Of a stretch of DNA of 64,000 nt, positions 21,401-29,416 are shown in pieces. The notes beneath the pieces are model-generated. The model was not told where the DNA came from, searched no databases, and saw nothing but the letters and a program-made list of their open reading frames with translations. The stretch comes from Mycolicibacterium sp. (lineage in GTDB: Bacteria > Actinomycetota > Actinomycetes > Mycobacteriales > Mycobacteriaceae). A program made the translations under genes and the position numbers. Positions within the stretch are counted from its first letter, which is position 1; each line of letters starts with the position of its first letter. The DNA is taken from NCBI RefSeq assembly GCF_016462545.1, contig NZ_JAEMTA010000001.1, positions 1 through 64,000 on the forward strand. The letters are read 5' to 3'.

Positions 21401-24400
21401 ATCGGGTGTTTCTCACGGCGACGGGCTTGGTGATCACCGACAACGAAGTGACCGTCGTGTTCACGATCCCCGGTGCAGTCAATACCGAGAATCTCGAAGT
21501 CAAAGTCAATCGTCGCGACTTCTCATTCCGCGAGAGCACGCTGATGCAGTTGCACAACCGGGGGGTCGACTTCACGTCGGGTGGCATCCAGATGCTGGTA
21601 AAGCTGTTCGCGCAGAAGGGTAGGAGCGGCGCGGCCTCGCGCAAAGGCACCGTGAGGGATGCACCGTTACGGCGACCGGAGACGCTAAAGAGCTACCTGT
21701 TCAGCAAGGGCGGGCATAGCTATGCGATAGCGGGGAGCGCGAGCGGTTCGAGTGTGGTCGAGATTTCACCGGGAGTGATCTTCGACGCTAAGGGCATCCA
21801 ACGCGATGAACCGGCACAGAGTGGCGCGATAGTGCTCTTGTCGATCAGCGACGCCGGCGGCATCACTCAAACCACCGCCCTGCCCGGTGACATCGCATAC
21901 GTGTCCAATGCCGGACGTCCTGCAGTGCTGTTCCCGAAGGAATCACTGCTCGGTAGCAATGCCGCGAACCGCGAGAACTGGCTCAATGGCGGCTTCACGG
22001 TCTCAGGACTGGCCGATATCTCGGGGACGGCTTCGCCGGCCGACTCGGAAACTCTACTGTCAGTGCGGCATCCGAAGATCGGCACGGTGGCGCGCGCCAA
22101 CTCCGGTGTCACGGTGCGCGCCGCAACGCGCAATGTGGAGATGTTGCGCTTCGTTGGACCCGATCCGAGGATGAGGGCAGCGCTGAAAGTCCGCGTCTCG
22201 GCGAGACATGCGGTCAACGAGGAGCTTTCAGTACCGTGGGCGCAACTTTCGTTCGCAGACACCACTGCCCGCGAGATCGCCCTGGCCTCGCGCCACAACG
22301 AGTGGACGCATCACGATAAATCCTCGGGTCACCTGGAGCGAGGCCGACAAAAGCCCAACGACGTTCCGTCAGGTAGCGGGGTCCGTGAAGGTGTCTTCTT
22401 CGAGTACCACGGTGGCCCAACGCTTCGATATCATCCGAAAGCACTGGCAACGTACGGGTTTCCGGCTAGTAGCCTCATCGACGACGCCGACCAATGGCCG
22501 AAGGGTGTGCGTACCTTCGCCGTAGCGGGCACTTCGACGGATCTAGGTGGCGTCTGGATCGAGTACGCTCCCGGACGCATCGTGGAGATCCGCGGGCCGT
22601 TAGTCACTGCCGACGGTCGTAACTCGCTCACCCAGTTCGCGTGGGCATTGTTCAGCTCGGGCGACGAAGTCGACCTCAGGCTGGCCCGACATACCGCAGC
22701 TGGCGCCGATTGGGATGCCACACCCAATCACGTGATCCTCGCGGGGTGGCGGTCGTCGCTGCGTAGTTCCCGCGAGGTGGGGTTGCTGCTCGTCGTGCGT
22801 TCTGTCGACCGTGCCGATGGCGCCCTGGTCCTGGGCAACGACCACTGGCGGTTGGTCTATCCCATGGCGATCGACGAGACCGATGGGTATCAGCCCGGGG
22901 CAACCGTGCGTGTCTCGAGTCGGAATGCGATCTCAGTCGCATCGGCCGACTGGATTGAACCCGGGGATATAGCGCTGCTGACCGCCACGCGAGACGGCAC
23001 ACTCGCCGTCGAGGGCTTGGACGGGTTCGACGTCAAGCTCGCCGACGAAGGGCCCCCGTTCCCCGGCTACCGGTGGCTCCGTCAACGTCTGGAGTCTCCG
23101 CAAAAGGTCAAACTGCTCAATGCTGTAGGCGGGAGCCTGCCGATCACCGTTGACGCAGTCAACGTCGACACCGCAAAGTCCGTGGTGATCTCTCGGCGAA
23201 GTCAACGCCCTGGAACGTGGCCCGCCAACCGCACGGTCCGCACTGAACTCATGGGCGCGCTCGGCAATGACCAACTTGTGGTGACGGCCGGCAGTGCGTT
23301 GTTCCTCGTCCAGACTACCGAGGCAGTCCAGGGTTCGCCGAGAGCGCTCGAGGCCGGCATCGCACGGTGTCTGCTGGATGCCGCTGAACGCCACGGCCCG
23401 GTCGTGATGTGGTGGCACACGGACTCGATGAATCGTCGAACACCGGGTATTGGCCGTCGTGAACTAACCCGGCTCGAGGCCGATGTCGAGGTGGTTCCCG
23501 AGTACGAGGTGGCCATCGGAGGTTTAGCCAGTGGTGTCGTCTGTCGGAACACCGCCAACAGCCAGCTGCACTGGTTGCCCGCCGAGGATGCGACGTGGAT
23601 GCGAGACGTCCCCGCGGGAGCGCTTCTGGACAACTTGAGAACGAGCGCCAAGATGACAGTTCGACAGGAAGCGAACGGCTCAGTCTCCGTCACGAAATAT
23701 CCTGCGAATACCCACTTCATCGAACGGCTGCGGCTGGGTACATCAATGCGGGTCGTGCTCGGAGTGGGCTCTCCGGTGCGTAGGGATGACGGACGTTGGC
23801 GCTACGTGGCGCGGATCGACGTGCGTGACGTACTGGTGTCGTATGTCAGTTCAGACGGGAATCTGAGGCCGGGCGTGTCGCGGCTGGTCGAGGTCGACGA
23901 GCTCGATCTCTCGGGTCACCCGAGTATCACGGTGGTCGACGTGAACAGCCGAACGGTGACGTTGGACTTGCCGCAGTGGTTGATCGACGCGCATGCGAAC
24001 AACGCTCCCGGTCTTCGTTGCGTTGCGGATTTCGCGAAGTATCAACGGTGGTACCGCGGGAGCGCCGACGACGAGGATGACGCGTCGAACGCGCCAATCC
24101 TGCGTCTGGCGGGCCATGTCATCGTGGGAGGCGATAGCGACGAGCTCGATAACGGCGCCGTTGCCGGCGCGCTGACGGCGTGGATGAAGACGCACGGAAC
24201 GGCTGCCCTCAACATAGATGAGGGTACCGAAGTGGACGTCGCTCCGTTTCTGGCGATGCTGGTCGTGCTCGACTATTTCTCCGAGCGGCATCCGGCGCTC
24301 GGTCCGGCGAGTGTCCTCGCGCTGCATCAATTGGGGCGGCGCGCAATGGCGAGCATCCATACCGAGCAGTTCGCGCTCAACTGGATCAACCGCCCTGAGC

Positions 24401-24882
24401 GACAGGGGCTCCCAGGCGCGTGGATGCGTCTGCGGTCCCTCGAACTAATGAAAGACCTCAACCGTCGGCAGGTCCGTCAGTTGCATGAGTTCTGCACTGC
24501 GATGCTCATCAAGCCGGTACTGCGCACCGTCGAGAGCGATCTCGCGGGGATTGCGCGTTGCTTGCTCGCGTCGATCGGCGAGCTCGATTCCGGCGCACGG
24601 CTTATCGCGGACGCTCCGACATTCGCCGAGATGGCGGTTTGGGGTCGATCGTTGGTGGCGTCATCGACAAGTGCATCAGCGCAGGCAGCCTTATTCCCAA
24701 GCCAGCGAGCATCTTTGAGAACCATTGCAGACCGGGTGATCAACGACGCGATGCCACTCACCTTCATGCCGGTCGTTGCACCGCTGAAACCAGCAGAGCA
24801 TCGGCTCGCTGCAGACCTCGCGCTGGGGAGGCCTCTTGCGGTGTGGGTGCCAGGGACCAGATCGAGTTCAGAACGCTGGTGA
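15430..24882 (+). CDS. Giant protein (at least 3150 aa), partner of the CHAT protease
   Basis: No family is recognised. Residues 1 to about 1010 look all-helical and Trp-rich, like an alpha-solenoid. From about 1030 to 2860 the sequence is beta-rich, with repeated short stretches in the style of OB/S1-like barrels (FLDGVVVTRF near 1474, AGDRVFLTATGLVITDNEV near 1990, PGATVRVSSRNAISVASA near 2490, LGTSMRVVLGV near 2768). From about 2880 it is helical again. I see no P-loop, transmembrane span or signal peptide. It starts at GTG 15430, three bases after the CHAT stop. The frame ends at 24882, but coding-like sequence continues in the next frame to 25046, so the true C-terminus may be about 60 residues longer. 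An 811-bp IS repeat begins 64 bases beyond that. Confidence 0.85.
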   Translation: MFGDLYFCAMMRMSPEDSHAFVATLKLLRRSGVSRREVFDAIGPIRAMQPWMQLYAVRALMRADARLGSAANRRSRASTDGTDDPADQSNFAGDADLDQAIWEICQSILDATDDPLAPELGTRIGQTLRDEEGAIDALIRHVAAPVAAQRRTHRVEGSTRPYQDLSEHVVATLAVIVFAEYSARYPSQAAGLWIGDEALAVAAAALSGDYGRLALLAAADAAARVDPQVREVLWRNIWREGRGALELQPDLLEALARLWFGHRDSISPPDIDDLEIEALTRRDLGQLSEVSWSSSERSAAAYEILGGHPGDDWLAMSSVLWQTVLWSEATETDPIETAKRLNRWWQAPQASGGREVTLHTGGAGSHGCFRPLRALQRRRPYGGARFSVDDAPTTETTPDVGSALFSPWLERWHDGWDHERRDKRAFRRSGESESLLWLLGSVTIALDLLAARPSLEDAVRPELDFVKALVFHAADVLRDNFALLKQIEHGEHNGEDPLGEYAVAALWHVHLSLQDAGQGRDGNIDPRILGDFAYRWLSDESTADLTLHEQRARLARQVLSSVCVLWLNESFRGSAYSNPLDGCSRWFAGSPALAQRVLLVSMDRATALWDEHQDLLRQEGVRKAKIKEWNNSRTADPEGADPSQKRPHFGRSFLTGLWPPDVMPSAQLFREAYPELWPSDANDRWPRLERADWYKHADRFRGPYQQYLLKANNDVTQIKINAINRFVLLLAPIYSVEVWREFSAEVDGWARIDGTPLIMRAIRLDAVLREPDGLRDPDCAAWVDDWMDCIYAVAEPDQIPSEVRTLMIRQLGGAVGALVDDRDRAAVARLLASLHAATVDAILESGIRWTRHIEMLFDRLRTHFLVRGELADRTCLRALETVERVRRIEPTWIGIQSPRESRQLRADRDAVEHTILQFIAAAISADSGGVDPTTFLGRAQEAWMQNQLRPLVAPVSVPLARRRHPTTSRRPFAEIAVAASTVDRYRAREVSFLLDAETERGRGVRVLDLFSSKKFRQEKLSQISTGQSRLNVLAVVCAVEAVSEGGTRTWLNCGLEQPLALSVPTGGPRYEAGDVVSAVLSGPTVTVLSAHRLDWQAPRDGEVRRSEVTDTKPWLTVTVEGSRAYRYPTSGDAAAVAIRRLWDPDLSRTFTPQHEPASEQIVVRYSSDLSSWVPADRSLKDVVVDESAGSSPIRLVYVGPADPGGSSWRFVTRPGRLYVLSEHDWSNPDRLLNILAEASCGTIVFADIEVTPKLALALVAEDVDGLQSVDDDNVAWAQLFSDSELDCLIAVRDEAGVHRIETGFVDGFPRSIVAGGLESENDRVLVQLTEWGDKQAREARANATLVPANGIERPKEHSAERFDAMFDIVEGQIMKLRRRLSQRVEGTSLLAATETEVVVRLEAESLTLLNVVPVGRNTPGLVDGRAVRVTGVYDTPNPGASSGPSIPIDEILRTIDPVDTDTDTVRDLLTDHSFLDGVVVTRFLIGTSKNSGLVYGTWCRVAGTVFYVELGQGAFADAPAQVTGQLFVGERHEDGWRFHFRRRSIVVRGLFTLESALDDTSSYMFVGSSGNEDVFQHPARPVLITQQKSTENVIDRLGLRRAKIRSLEHHDSKAVIRRISLESGNATLLGATSFAGQLQGAQVTDVKLAVNRLGRGSDDADAFVEVRRMLKLGARTSSLQRGGASIDHASRWQRFITSQEDHLIGEIVHDGGYLEVAGGIQPPRPDGTLSPRLKLLSGEEGAAVAGVRYLKSRARVRLVPDGSGYVGSIARAVPKSIEEFIQHIRYSSADGGREVVKEPLYYVRPPTPDDPAHVFEWGFGWTVAIPDEQLRMSGAFDSGGLALLFHGDRIRAVAFVQRKDGPPVMIIDWRDLAPRYVRRIIEEANSGHLHLVDVEIESTERVRVMRAQTSKPEGNEISDALDGAEWVPFPATLDAESIKALLGRLTTNGESGLVRARVLARLDVSTAVGSGGTKRHFKALSLDGDALRAGDRVFLTATGLVITDNEVTVVFTIPGAVNTENLEVKVNRRDFSFRESTLMQLHNRGVDFTSGGIQMLVKLFAQKGRSGAASRKGTVRDAPLRRPETLKSYLFSKGGHSYAIAGSASGSSVVEISPGVIFDAKGIQRDEPAQSGAIVLLSISDAGGITQTTALPGDIAYVSNAGRPAVLFPKESLLGSNAANRENWLNGGFTVSGLADISGTASPADSETLLSVRHPKIGTVARANSGVTVRAATRNVEMLRFVGPDPRMRAALKVRVSARHAVNEELSVPWAQLSFADTTAREIALASRHNEWTHHDKSSGHLERGRQKPNDVPSGSGVREGVFFEYHGGPTLRYHPKALATYGFPASSLIDDADQWPKGVRTFAVAGTSTDLGGVWIEYAPGRIVEIRGPLVTADGRNSLTQFAWALFSSGDEVDLRLARHTAAGADWDATPNHVILAGWRSSLRSSREVGLLLVVRSVDRADGALVLGNDHWRLVYPMAIDETDGYQPGATVRVSSRNAISVASADWIEPGDIALLTATRDGTLAVEGLDGFDVKLADEGPPFPGYRWLRQRLESPQKVKLLNAVGGSLPITVDAVNVDTAKSVVISRRSQRPGTWPANRTVRTELMGALGNDQLVVTAGSALFLVQTTEAVQGSPRALEAGIARCLLDAAERHGPVVMWWHTDSMNRRTPGIGRRELTRLEADVEVVPEYEVAIGGLASGVVCRNTANSQLHWLPAEDATWMRDVPAGALLDNLRTSAKMTVRQEANGSVSVTKYPANTHFIERLRLGTSMRVVLGVGSPVRRDDGRWRYVARIDVRDVLVSYVSSDGNLRPGVSRLVEVDELDLSGHPSITVVDVNSRTVTLDLPQWLIDAHANNAPGLRCVADFAKYQRWYRGSADDEDDASNAPILRLAGHVIVGGDSDELDNGAVAGALTAWMKTHGTAALNIDEGTEVDVAPFLAMLVVLDYFSERHPALGPASVLALHQLGRRAMASIHTEQFALNWINRPERQGLPGAWMRLRSLELMKDLNRRQVRQLHEFCTAMLIKPVLRTVESDLAGIARCLLASIGELDSGARLIADAPTFAEMAVWGRSLVASSTSASAQAALFPSQRASLRTIADRVINDAMPLTFMPVVAPLKPAEHRLAADLALGRPLAVWVPGTRSSSERW

Positions 24883-25046
24883 GTGCACACGGGTTTAAGA
24901 TGACCACACTCGCGCTCGAGGTAGCTGGTTTGGCCATCGATACGCTGGACCCATGTGGCTCGATCCCTAGGAGCGCCAGCGCGTCTTCGGGGCAAGTCCG
25001 AGACGTGGTCAAGCGTCCGCTGCACGCTCGGGTAACTGTCACCTGA
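24850..25046 (+). pseudogene. Probable out-of-frame C-terminus of the giant gene
   Basis: Just before the giant gene's stop, moving one frame back at about 24850 gives a reading that continues DQIEFRTLVSAHGFKMTTLA and then LEVAGLAIDTLDP, to a stop at 25046. It follows smoothly from GRPLAVWVPG in the main frame, whereas the present ending (TRSSSERW) looks random. A one-base loss in the ccaggga run would explain it. Confidence 0.55.
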
Positions 25047-25109
25047 TCGTGCAGCAGACCCATGATATCGAGTGCTACTGCGTATTGACCCTGGCGTGTT
25101 CCCGTTGAA

Positions 25110-25920
25110 TGAATCACCCGAGGTTTTGTGCCGCCTCCATTGTGGGCTGTTCCTCGGGGTTGAGGGCAGCGTAGTAGAGGGTTTCGAACTCGCAGGGTGG
25201 AATCAGTCCGATGCTGGAATGCAGCCTGCTGTTGTTGTACCAGTCGACCCAGGCTGCGGTCGCGAACTCGACGTCGGCGATGGTCTTGTAGGGCCCGCAG
25301 TGAAAGATCGTGGTGCGGATGCACTCGGTCTTGCAGAGTCCGTTCGCTGATTCGATCAACGCATTGTCATAGGCATCACCGACCGATCCGATCGATGCCG
25401 CGACGTGTTCCAGTGAGAGCCGCTCGGTCAACCGAACCGACGTATATTGCGACCCTGCATCCGAATGATGAATCAGCTGACCATCTTTCACCGGATGACC
25501 GTCGCGGGCACGTTGCCACAACGCCATCCGCAACGGCGTGGTGACCAGGCTGACCTCCTTGCTCGTCGAGGCATGCCAAGCCACGATTCGCCGCGAGAAT
25601 ACGTCGATGATGAACACCACGTACACCCAGCCGACCCAGGTCCGGACGTAGGTGAAGTCGGTGACCCACACCCGGTTGGGTCCCGCCGCACGGAACTGCC
25701 GATTCAGCAGATCCCCGGCGCGGATCCCATCCGCGGACGGGATCGTGGTGCGAATACCCTTCGACCGACGAATACCGTTGATTCCCAACACCTTCATCGC
25801 ACGATCCACCGCCCCGTAGGACACACCGGGCATCCCGGTCCGGTCCAGATGGGCGCGCATCTTCACCCGCCCGTAGAGCCCCTCTGGGTCATCCGACGCC
25901 GGCCGTGGTGATCGACACGC
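25110..25920 (-). mobile_element. Truncated second copy of IS element B (811 bp)
   Basis: The sequence is the same as 9530-10340: the orfB-proximal terminus TGAATCACCC is intact at 25110, while orfA and the N-terminus of orfB are missing. At 25920 it joins the interior of an unrelated gene on the same strand. It carries the same frameshift as copy 1. Only one end is left, so no target duplication can be checked; the bases before it (25091-25109) nearly match those before element A. Confidence 0.88.
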
Positions 25921-27206
25921 GCAACTGCCTTCTCGGGTGTCTTCGCGTCAGTCTTGCCCCCTGGCAGATGAAACACCACTTCCTCTTCGCCGCGTTGGCG
26001 CTGAATGAAGAAACCTTCCTGCAACTCGGCCAGCGCAGCGAGGGCCCGGTCCGCGGCCGGCATCAAGACTTCAGCTACCGGCGGGTACATGCCCTCTCGA
26101 ACTCGTCGCGCCCCCTTCTGCGCGGTCTTTAGACTGCACAGGTCGTCAAAGCTTCTGCCCGAAAGCCGATCTGCAATGGTATCGAGCAGTGTGTACATCA
26201 ACGCCAGTTGGGTGGCTCGGTTGCGGCCGGAGGTTTGGATTGACGTCATGAGCCCGAACGCTTGCCCAAAGGTCAGCATCCAGTGCTGCTGATCGTGCGG
26301 CGAGTACCAACCATCCGGATCGCTGAACGTCGCCGGATCCGACAGATAGGTGAACATCTGGTTTAACCGGAAGACCCACCAGTGGATCGCGCGCCCGGTC
26401 GAGATCGCCTCGAATTTCGTCCCCTCGCACGAATCGCGTCGCCCCAGCGAGGGCAACAGCTGCATCGGCTCCATGGGTTCGCGTCGGTAGCCATTCACCT
26501 CGTGACCGAGGCTGAACAAAATCGTTGCCATCTGGCGAGGGGCCGGGATACACCAGAACGATGGGCTGCGACAGCCGAAAAGTGGTCCGAGATAATGGAT
26601 TTCGCCGATGATGTCGAGGTACCACGGCGTCGACGTGGCGAATAGCGGATCTCCTTGGGTCTCTGCCAGCTTCAGATTGGCGAATGCGTCCGGGTCTTGG
26701 GCGAACCGGAACAGCATCGCTGGTAGGCGTGCGCGGCGGACGAGCGTGTCGGTGACGCACACGAGGTGCGCGCTGCGATTGGCGAACATTTCCTCACCGG
26801 TGCTTTCCAACTTCCGCTCACCAAGGCTGGTGTAGAGCTGCTCCGCCCACGATGGAAGGTCAGAGACTTTGGCGCGCAGGACATCGCCCTGGATCGAGTT
26901 GAAGTACGCCGTCTCGTCATTGCCGGTCAGAAAGCGTTCCATGAGCCGCGCTCCCAACTGTTCCCACTCGTCGAAGTACGACGGATCGTTGACGATCGCG
27001 TCGATATTCGGCAGCTCTGCGAGCACGTCGAATTTGTGGTTGAAGCCGGTCTCATCGGCCAGGGTCATACTCGTCACCAGCTTCGGCCCGGCATCGGCCC
27101 TGATCGACCAATCGTTGTCCATGAGGTGCCGGCCACGCAGGCCGAGGTGCTGCAGGAAGCCGCGAGTGTCGCCGTCGAACAACTCGGGCGGTATCTCGAT
27201 GGGCAC
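25863..27206 (-). CDS. Unknown protein, 3' end replaced by the IS remnant
   Basis: A leftward frame starting GTG 27206 (MPIEIPPELFDGDTRGFL). About 429 codons belong to the gene itself and the last 18 or so are read from the IS copy (HHGRRRMTQRGSTGG). The protein looks largely helical, with segments such as WYLDIIGEIHYLGPLFG and IHWWVFRLNQMFTYL; no family is recognised and there is no signal peptide or clear membrane span. The missing 3' end means the product is probably incomplete. Upstream the same frame stays readable to 27443 apart from two stop codons, so the original gene may have been longer at the 5' end as well. Confidence 0.6.
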   Translation of the reverse strand: MPIEIPPELFDGDTRGFLQHLGLRGRHLMDNDWSIRADAGPKLVTSMTLADETGFNHKFDVLAELPNIDAIVNDPSYFDEWEQLGARLMERFLTGNDETAYFNSIQGDVLRAKVSDLPSWAEQLYTSLGERKLESTGEEMFANRSAHLVCVTDTLVRRARLPAMLFRFAQDPDAFANLKLAETQGDPLFATSTPWYLDIIGEIHYLGPLFGCRSPSFWCIPAPRQMATILFSLGHEVNGYRREPMEPMQLLPSLGRRDSCEGTKFEAISTGRAIHWWVFRLNQMFTYLSDPATFSDPDGWYSPHDQQHWMLTFGQAFGLMTSIQTSGRNRATQLALMYTLLDTIADRLSGRSFDDLCSLKTAQKGARRVREGMYPPVAEVLMPAADRALAALAELQEGFFIQRQRGEEEVVFHLPGGKTDAKTPEKAVARVDHHGRRRMTQRGSTGG

Positions 27207-27725
27207 CAGGCGCCGGCCGTGCTCCTAATCGGGTCCATCAGGCCACCGCGCGATCAACGCACAACTACGCCACAACTCAATCTTCCGGTAACCAGCGCCC
27301 TCCGCCATCTTCAGGTATTAGTCAAACGCGTCTGCCGTCTCGTCGAAGGTCTTCAACCCGGCTGTCCGCACCCACTCCCGCACACCGCCGCATGCTCGCT
27401 CGCAGGTGATGAAGTAGTTCGCGACCCCACGCTCCCCACTCATATTCGTAGCCTAGAACGGCGCTGGACGGCTCGACTCCTCGCTTCACGCAACTTCGCG
27501 GCTCCGCCGATCGGTCGACAACAGCGTGCCGAGCTCTCCGGTTTCGCGCTAGGCCACACCCGAACTCGTAGCTCGAGCTCCCACTTTCCTGCAAGGGTGC
27601 TTGTTTAACGCAGAAGGTCGGTCAATGACACTCCGGGACGTTGGCGGTTCCCTTCGATCGCGCCTCGATAGGGTGCGACAACGCCGTCTCCAGAGACAGC
27701 TTTGGTGCAGGAGGGTAAGGGAACC
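27207..27725. other. Region before the kinase, with a degenerate leftward frame
   Basis: No intact gene is supported. On the - strand, in frame with the unknown gene that follows, 27443-27318 reads MSGERGVANYFITCERACGG and onward (41 codons) to TAA. The frame then continues YLKMAEGAGYRKIELWRSCA to a TAG, and then into the unknown gene. It could be the eroded 5' part of that gene or one to two tiny genes. The kinase promoter must also lie in the right part of this region. Confidence 0.4.
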
Positions 27726-29279
27726 GTGCAGTTCGAGCAGATCGCGGGGTACACCGTCATCCACCAGCTCGGTGCCGGTGGTATGGGGCAAGTCTTTCTC
27801 GTCAAGCATCCGCGACTGCCGCGCCGCGACGCAATGAAGTTGCTGGATTCCGGTGTTTCCCGCAACGACGAGTTCAGGACGCGGTTCCGGCGCGAGGCCG
27901 ACATGCTCGCGCAGCTGTCGCATCCGAACATCGTGACTTTGTTCGATCGTGGCGAGTTCGACGGCCGGTTATGGATCACGATGGAGTACGTCGACGGCAC
28001 CGATGCTGCAGCACTGTCGAAGACGGGCGGGCCGTTGCAAGTACCATTAGCGATTGCTCTGATCGATGGGGCGGGAGCGGCGCTGGACTATGCGTGGCGA
28101 AAGCAGCGGATCACCCACCGGGACGTGAAGCCGGCTAACATTCTGGTCGCGCTCGACGGCGACGGCGGGATCGAAGCTGTCAAGCTCGCCGACTTCGGGA
28201 TCGCAAAAGCAGCCGGGGAATCGACGTCGCTCACCTCTACCGGCATCACCGTCGGCACGGTGGCCTACCTGTCCCCAGAAGCAATTGAGGGCCACGATCT
28301 GGACACCCGTGCCGACCTTTACTCGCTGGGGTGCAGCGCGTTTCAGCTTCTAACTGGCACACCTCCCTTCACTGGGACCACTATCGCTGCGCTCATGTCG
28401 GCTCACCTGACCCGCCCTGTCCCCGACGTCACAGACCGTGTGCCCGCGCTGCCCGTAAGGCTCAACGCGGTATTCGCGAAAGTTCTCGCGAAAGACCCCG
28501 ACGCTCGCTACCAATCCTGCTCCGAGTTCGTCGCGGATCTGCGCGCCGCAACTGGCGAGCCCAGTGCAGGCGGGGCGTCGGGGATCACTGCCGCGACGGC
28601 ACCGACACTGAGCGCGCCGACAATGGTTCGGCCGTCTGCCCCGCAGCCCCGAGCCGTCACGGACGGAAGCTCGGCCGGAAAGCCGCATTCGTCGCGTCGA
28701 GGCCTCCTCATCGGGACCCTCACAGCCGCAGTTGCGGCTCTGGTCGCGGTAATCGGTTTCTCGCTGCGTGTCCACGTCGGTGACACCGGCAGGCAACCGG
28801 CCACATCGACATCTGTGAGCACGGTCCAGTCAGCAAAGAACCCCACGGTCAGCGCGACGGCGGCGCCTCCGGAAACGCTTTCCGCCACGGACAGTTCGCC
28901 CCCGTCAGTGCCGCCAGCTGCCACCTCGACCGCATCGCAGTACCCGCCTGCAGGAGCACTTGGCACATATTGCAGCGATCCTGGGGCCATCGGGGTCGGG
29001 CCTGGGGGCGCCGAATACTACTGCGAACGAGTGCAGTACACCGATGGCTACAAATGGTCACTAACACCTGAAGTGATTCCGAATGCGCTTCCGGACAAGT
29101 CCGTCGACCCACTGTGCTGGGCCGGCTCCATGGGAGCGGTAGCGCCGTGCGGCGGCGATTTCGGTGACGGCAATGGGCGACTGACGCCTGCCGAGCAGCA
29201 ACAGCAATGCTCGCTGATTACGCAGGAGGCTCCAGCGACACGACCGGACTGGTACGTCTCCACATGCGTCGGGCGCTAG
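27726..29279 (+). CDS. Receptor-type Ser/Thr protein kinase (PknB-like)
   Basis: A 517-aa eukaryotic-type kinase. The kinase domain (about 8-275) has the glycine loop LGAGGMGQVF, the Lys of RRDAMKLLDS, HRDVKPANIL with the catalytic Asp at about 133, DFGIAKA, and a VAYLSPEAIEG activation segment. A Pro/Ser/Thr-rich linker leads to one membrane span (GLLIGTLTAAVAALVAVIGF, about 327-350). A Thr/Ser/Pro stalk and a Cys-containing outer domain (YCSDPGAIGVGPGG...WYVSTCVGR) follow. GTG 27726 is preceded by an aggaggg site; TTG 27702 is in frame but less likely. Being inside the island, it is accessory rather than one of the conserved mycobacterial Pkn set. Its substrate could be the HEAT-like protein encoded next. 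Confidence 0.85.
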   Translation: MQFEQIAGYTVIHQLGAGGMGQVFLVKHPRLPRRDAMKLLDSGVSRNDEFRTRFRREADMLAQLSHPNIVTLFDRGEFDGRLWITMEYVDGTDAAALSKTGGPLQVPLAIALIDGAGAALDYAWRKQRITHRDVKPANILVALDGDGGIEAVKLADFGIAKAAGESTSLTSTGITVGTVAYLSPEAIEGHDLDTRADLYSLGCSAFQLLTGTPPFTGTTIAALMSAHLTRPVPDVTDRVPALPVRLNAVFAKVLAKDPDARYQSCSEFVADLRAATGEPSAGGASGITAATAPTLSAPTMVRPSAPQPRAVTDGSSAGKPHSSRRGLLIGTLTAAVAALVAVIGFSLRVHVGDTGRQPATSTSVSTVQSAKNPTVSATAAPPETLSATDSSPPSVPPAATSTASQYPPAGALGTYCSDPGAIGVGPGGAEYYCERVQYTDGYKWSLTPEVIPNALPDKSVDPLCWAGSMGAVAPCGGDFGDGNGRLTPAEQQQQCSLITQEAPATRPDWYVSTCVGR

Positions 29280-29416
29280 GTAACTACCCGCCTGGATTTC
29301 GGCAGCGGGTTCAAAGCAGTACTGATCCGCGAGCCCATCCTCCGCTAATACCGTTCCAAGACCGGCTACCCGTCGTCGTTCGAACCCGTGAACGTTGAAC
29401 TTGAACGTCAACGACG

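Noticed and set aside
12907..24882. Resemblance to type III-E CRISPR (a CHAT protease plus a giant protein)
   Set aside because: No CRISPR repeats, no Cas1/Cas2, and no RAMP glycine-rich or Cas7-like motifs were seen in the giant protein. Only the CHAT domain is shared.
15430..24882. Giant gene as a polyketide or peptide synthetase
   Set aside because: No ketosynthase, adenylation, condensation or carrier motifs occur; the text is helical and beta-barrel-like instead.
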